From Desulfobacterales bacterium (GTDB taxonomy: Bacteria > Desulfobacterota > Desulfobacteria > Desulfobacterales > UBA5852): 10,597 bases of DNA. The notes under the pieces are model-generated. The model saw only the letters and a list, made by a program, of their open reading frames with translations. It searched no databases and had not been told where the DNA came from. The stretch spans positions 1 to 10,597 of the forward strand of contig JAERRP010000652.1 of the NCBI GenBank assembly GCA_016735415.1, in the 5' to 3' direction. The number at the start of each line of letters is the position of its first letter. Position 1 is the stretch's first letter. A program made the translations under genes and the position numbers. Positions 8,015 through 10,597 of the stretch are shown in pieces.

Positions 8015-8163
8015 GGTTCTTCTCCAATTTGATGGGAAAAAGGATTCAAGGATCCTCGCCCCCCAAGATCACCGCAATTCTCTGGAGATGATCCTAAAGG
8101 AAATCTAACAGGCCCACCCAATACTGGCTCATTAGGGGTTCGCGAAAAATAACAATGGCTCTT

Positions 8164-8209
8164 ACCTGGGAGGGCCGCAAAGTGGCCCGAATCAGATGCA
8201 GAACCAGGT
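8164..8209. repeat. Nested inverted repeat
   Basis: The outer arms ACCTGG (8164-8169) and CCAGGT (8204-8209) enclose a 7-pair stem, GGGCCGC (8172-8178) with GTGGCCC (8182-8188), closed by an AAA loop and containing one G-U pair on the plus-strand transcript. The G-U pair becomes a C-A mismatch on the minus transcript, so the structure favours a plus-strand RNA, for example the 3' region of the dipeptidase message. No T-run follows the stem. Confidence 0.4.
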
Positions 8210-8213
8210 TATA

Positions 8214-8286
8214 CAAAGCTTTGAATAGATAACTATTGCAATAGTTGAAAGTATAATAAGTGTCATTTTCACTTTTAGAAGTATAA
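8214..8286. repeat. Cluster of short AT-rich palindromes and direct repeats
   Basis: CAAAGCTTTG (8214-8223) is a perfect 10-base palindrome and AACTATTGCAATAGTT (8231-8246) a perfect 16-base one. AATAG (8224-8228), CTATT (8233-8237) and AATAG (8240-8244) could pair in two mutually exclusive ways. AAGTG (8258-8262) and CACTT (8270-8274) form a small stem. AAGTATAA occurs twice in direct orientation (8249-8256 and 8279-8286). These could be protein-binding sites or remains of mobile-element ends. No function can be assigned. Confidence 0.4.
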
Positions 8287-8501
8287 CATTGCTGTTTTCG
8301 AGTAGGGGTAATTTTTTCTATCCAAATCGAGTAGCAGCAGGTTCATCCTATCAAGGACTGGCATATTTGGTTGTTCCCGGTTCGGATAAGTTCCTGGAAA
8401 GGGGAGTTCCGTCCTAAATGACGATAATGTTGTCCTCCTTTTCTCGCGATGCACGCCTTCGTTGCAACTGGTGTTAATAATGATTCTTTAAATCTCTGAA
8501 A

Positions 8502-8972
8502 TCAATATTTTTTCCTTCGAAATAGGATCACAGCCATTACAATATTAAAAATAAAGCTCAGCCCTAAAATAGCACCTAACGTTGTTGTTCCTGACCCGGA
8601 ATTTGTTAAAACAACGGTGGTAACGCCATCTGGGGTAGGTTCAATTTGAAATACAGCAGTTTTTTTATGACCTCGACCGTCATTTGCATCGATGCGCCAA
8701 GTGCCATTTTCACTCGGAGCGAAGGCGAACCTTCCATTTTTATCGGTACGTCCATTCTGGAATTCAACTTTATCAGCCCCTGGTGACCAAACCAATATCT
8801 CGGCATAAGACAATGGGTCGCCAGAAGAGTAGGAAAATTCCACTACGACAGCATTAGTGCTCCCGGCTATTCGATATCCAACCCCGTGAGCTACTGAGGT
8901 TGAATTTAGTGTCAATCCGATTAGTAACGCGGCCGTCAAGATACCAACCAAACGGAGGGCTCGCCGTCGCAT
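8502..8972 (-). CDS. NikL-like membrane-anchored periplasmic protein
   Basis: This 156-residue protein has an N-terminal signal segment (1-28, ending SVA), a periplasmic beta-rich domain, a transmembrane helix at about 131-151 and a short basic tail, FRRKKY. After cleavage the mature protein would begin with His29 (HGVGYRI). The segment GRTDKNGRFAFAP followed by GTWRIDANDGRGH resembles NikL, an accessory protein of ECF-type nickel/cobalt transporters, and related carboxypeptidase-regulatory-like domains. The ATG at 8972 is preferred to a TTG one codon upstream; it overlaps the preceding gene's TGA as TGATG, so the two are translationally coupled. No NikM, NikQ or NikO gene follows. Metal specificity and partners are inferred from the family only. 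Confidence 0.7.
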   Translation of the reverse strand: MRRRALRLVGILTAALLIGLTLNSTSVAHGVGYRIAGSTNAVVVEFSYSSGDPLSYAEILVWSPGADKVEFQNGRTDKNGRFAFAPSENGTWRIDANDGRGHKKTAVFQIEPTPDGVTTVVLTNSGSGTTTLGAILGLSFIFNIVMAVILFRRKKY

Positions 8973-9751
8973 CAATTAACCCCAAAAACCAGAATCGCCC
9001 GCATCACATGCGTGTCGTAGTCAGCTGTTGAATTATCGACTTTGTGTTGGACTCTCACCATCCATGTTCCGGGATGGGTTATTTTAACCCTCGCAATGCC
9101 TTTTTCGTCCGTCTCTGTGAAGTAAGCATAAGTGTTCGGGGTTGATGAAAAACAATCGTAACTTGCGTAAACTTCCGTGGCCAGCGGCTTATTTTTAAAA
9201 AGTACCTGAAAAGCCAATTCTTTTCCCAACTGAGCTTTGTCGGGATCGTCAATCGGAACGATTTCCAGTTTGTGGCCCACGACCTGTTCGAAGCCGACAT
9301 TCGCTTTACCACTAGTTATCAATGTCTTACAGAATTTCTCATATTTACCGCTTGAAATTACACCATTTAGACCTTTCTTACCGGCCTGCTTCCACCCTTT
9401 GGTGGTTTTGGTCCAAATCATTCCCTTACGATGACCGCAAAGAATGCTGGTTCCCTCCTTATTGATTTCAACCTTGCCGTCCAAAGTTAAAAGCATGTCG
9501 TTCGGCTTGAGGGCGATTTCCTCGCGGATGTCTCCATCCATTAAATAAACCTCAACTTGGTCAATGGGCTCCATCTCTTCACTGATCATGAAGACATGCG
9601 CTGAAACTACGCTGAAAGGAAGGTGGTGCCCTGAGGTGACATTCAACTGAACTGGTTTAAGGATAAACTCGTGTGCCAAGGCCGGGCTTGATAGTATCAG
9701 ACTAAAAATAGTGACCATAAAAGCAAATCCCAGGCTAAATTTCTTCATCAT
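8972..9751 (-). CDS. DUF4198 periplasmic protein (NikK-like, probable metal-uptake accessory)
   Basis: This 259-residue protein has a signal peptide ending ALA at residue 26, giving a mature N terminus HEFILKP with His27 first. The AHEF(W/I)LxP start, the central GKYEKFCKTL, GHKLEIVPIDDP (159-170), VLFKNKPLATEVYASY and the closing HPGTWMVRVQHKV are the usual order of DUF4198 (nickel/cobalt uptake-associated) proteins. AGGAGG at 9757-9762 serves either of two adjacent ATG codons (9751 or 9748). It heads a two-gene unit with the NikL-like protein. A role in binding or guiding a divalent metal in the periplasm is likely by family but not shown here. Codon use is visibly more AT-rich than in the left 8 kb. 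Confidence 0.8.
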   Translation of the reverse strand: MMKKFSLGFAFMVTIFSLILSSPALAHEFILKPVQLNVTSGHHLPFSVVSAHVFMISEEMEPIDQVEVYLMDGDIREEIALKPNDMLLTLDGKVEINKEGTSILCGHRKGMIWTKTTKGWKQAGKKGLNGVISSGKYEKFCKTLITSGKANVGFEQVVGHKLEIVPIDDPDKAQLGKELAFQVLFKNKPLATEVYASYDCFSSTPNTYAYFTETDEKGIARVKITHPGTWMVRVQHKVDNSTADYDTHVMRAILVFGVN

Positions 9752-10074
9752 CGGAACCTCCTAAACATTATTATTCATTATGTTATAATTTGACTCGATT
9801 GTTCAGACCGTTGGAATTAAGTATTTAATCATTTGCAACATATTTGCGTCCAGCATAAAAAAAGCCGCGGAGTGCCTGTATTTCCTTGTGGAAATTGTGG
9901 GCCTTCGTGGCTATTGGGCTGCGTGCTTTGCTACTGTTTGTTAGTGAAGAGTTAGGTAAATTGGAATTTCGGTAAATTATTTACCGCTGTTTAAAACAAA
10001 GCTGACGAATTCATTTCGCCAATTACTATTGACCTCAAGGTCTCGTCCAAACGCCTGAAACCTGATGCAACGAA
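9752..10074. other. Upstream region of the DUF4198/NikL-like pair
   Basis: This AT-rich 323-base gap lies between the broken DUF4198 gene and the intact one. I see no coding frame worth calling. It holds an operator-like palindrome at 9970-9986 and a small perfect stem at 9880-9895 (ATTTCC, four-base loop, GGAAAT). A run of seven A residues near 9857-9863 reads as T on the minus strand but is about 20 bases beyond that stem, so I do not call a terminator. No convincing -35/-10 pair is found on the minus strand. Confidence 0.45.
9955..9986. promoter_or_regulatory. Operator-like palindrome with an additional half-site
   Basis: CGGTAAAT (9970-9977) and ATTTACCG (9979-9986) are perfect 8-base arms around one central T. 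A third half-site, GGTAAATT (9955-9962), repeats 9971-9978 in direct orientation 16 bases earlier. Such an arrangement suits a dimeric regulator with a second binding position. It lies about 200-235 bases upstream of the intact DUF4198 gene on the minus strand. It does not match the GTGTTAC/GTAACAC NikR pattern that I know for this group, so the regulator is unknown. Confidence 0.35.
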
Positions 10075-10549
10075 TTATTGTTTTTTGTTCCAATCCTCAA
10101 AATGAATCCAGAGAACGGCTCCCAGTTCGACGCCTTTTTCATCACCGGCTTTTGTTTTCAGTTTGAAATCTGCCTCGTTAAGTGCGGCGAATCCCCACCA
10201 GCCTGACTTGGGGACTGCATAGGTGAAAACACCGTTTTGATCCGTCTTTCGAATTTGACGATGCCTTTTTCCAAGCGGAATGGTCCATCACACGGATCGG
10301 TTTCAGTCCGTCGAGCAGATTATTTTGTTGGCCGCCGGTTACGATTTTTATTGCTTTTGGTTTGACCAACTCCATGCCGACCATTTCCATCGGATGGCTG
10401 AATGATAACTGTAGACTCACTGTTCGATTGTCGTTCTGCATCAACATATTGTCCGAAGGTATCAACATACCGAAGTATGCAAATGCCCCCTGGCCCGTAA
10501 ACGCAAAAATAGCTACACCAACCAACAATTACCGAGTTGCTCGTTTCAT
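10075..10549 (-). pseudogene. Degraded DUF4198 gene (early stop plus internal deletion)
   Basis: An intact ribosome site (GGGAGG, 10555-10560) precedes ATG 10549, but codon 7 is TAA (10529-10531). In the same frame follows a signal-peptide-like stretch and then FGMLIPSDNM, SFSHPMEMVGMELVKPKA, LLDGLKPIRVMDHSAWK, the N-terminal half of a well-known DUF4198 type. After HSAWK the reading frame changes. The other frame gives the C-terminal part KTDQNGVFTYAVPKSGWWGF, then FAALNEADFKLK and ELGAVLWIHFEDWNKKQ, ending at TAA 10075-10077. From memory of full-length relatives, roughly 100 residues are missing at the junction near 10250-10270. The first mature residue is Tyr (GAFAYFGM) where relatives have His. 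This is a clear pseudogene, upstream of and on the same strand as the intact DUF4198 gene. Confidence 0.88.
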
Positions 10550-10597
10550 GTATGCCTCCCTTATTTTCTCTACAGCCGCCTCAACTAAATGTGGAAG

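Larger units (their letters stand above)
8015..8501. other. Gene-poor interval between convergent genes, with palindromes and start-less open frames
   Basis: No recognised gene lies here. Three open frames lack a credible start: minus 8487-8275 (70 codons; GTG at 8454 possible, no ribosome site), minus 8342-8094 (82 codons, offset from the first and overlapping it) and plus 8229-8417 (62 codons). Fragments such as LSSFRTELPFPGTYPNREQP and PLMSQYWVGLLDFL look protein-like but I cannot place them. If the two minus frames belonged together they would form one frame-shifted relic of roughly 130 codons. The interval also holds a nested stem (8164-8209) and several AT-rich palindromes (8214-8286). 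No hairpin with a T-run is seen, so neither flanking gene has an obvious intrinsic terminator. Confidence 0.5.

Noticed and set aside
8164..8209. Intrinsic terminator after the dipeptidase
   Set aside because: The stem is good, but no T-run follows it on either strand.
9857..9895. Intrinsic terminator on the minus strand upstream of the intact DUF4198 gene
   Set aside because: The six-pair stem and the T-run are about 20 bases apart, with no stem directly next to the run.
9752..10074. NikR box in the upstream region of the metal-accessory genes
   Set aside because: I looked for GTGTTAC/GTAACAC-type arms and for the GTATGA/TCATAC pattern and saw neither. The palindrome at 9970-9986 has different arms.
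1..10597. CRISPR array, tRNA, rRNA or intact insertion sequence
   Set aside because: No regularly spaced repeats, cloverleaf-like sequences, conserved rRNA segments or transposase genes with terminal repeats were recognised on reading both strands.

Overview
The window looks like a chromosomal segment of a Gram-negative bacterium, most likely a member of the Desulfobacterota (former Deltaproteobacteria). This is an inference. It rests on the DUF4198 and NikL-like periplasmic proteins at the right end, the GC-rich codon use of the left 8 kb, and a large palindromic intergenic element at the left edge. No rRNA, tRNA, CRISPR array, intact insertion sequence or phage gene is visible.

Layout, left to right. 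Positions 1-129 hold an imperfect palindrome, followed by mutM (DNA repair glycosylase, 130-960) and a small SAM-dependent O-methyltransferase (993-1607), both on the plus strand. A possible promoter overlaps the methyltransferase stop codon. It precedes a tightly packed plus-strand operon for a family-5 peptide ABC importer: periplasmic binding protein (1729-3312), DppB-type permease (3316-4368), DppC-type permease (4365-5306), two ATPases (5307-6149 and 6146-6934) and a cytoplasmic M19 dipeptidase (6983-8014). The logic is import of di- or oligopeptides followed by intracellular cleavage. The DppC-type permease carries one in-frame TAA stop inside its conserved LGTDxLGRD motif, while the rest of the frame is intact. 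As written, the importer would lack one of its two permeases.

Positions 8015-8501 separate convergent genes and hold no recognisable gene. They contain several open frames without start codons and a cluster of small palindromes. Base composition becomes clearly AT-richer from about here to the end of the window.

The right part is on the minus strand and reads from right to left: a broken DUF4198 gene (10549-10075), a gap with an operator-like palindrome, an intact DUF4198 protein (9751-8972) and an overlapping NikL-like membrane-anchored protein (8972-8502). The two intact proteins would each expose a histidine at the mature N terminus after signal-peptide cleavage and resemble accessory parts of ECF-type nickel/cobalt uptake systems. 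No NikM/CbiM, NikQ or NikO component lies in the window. The broken copy has an early stop codon, a Tyr where a His is expected at the mature N terminus, and an internal deletion with a frame change. I see no clearly new system. The most notable points are the two decayed genes, the His-fronted protein pair and the unexplained interval at 8015-8501.
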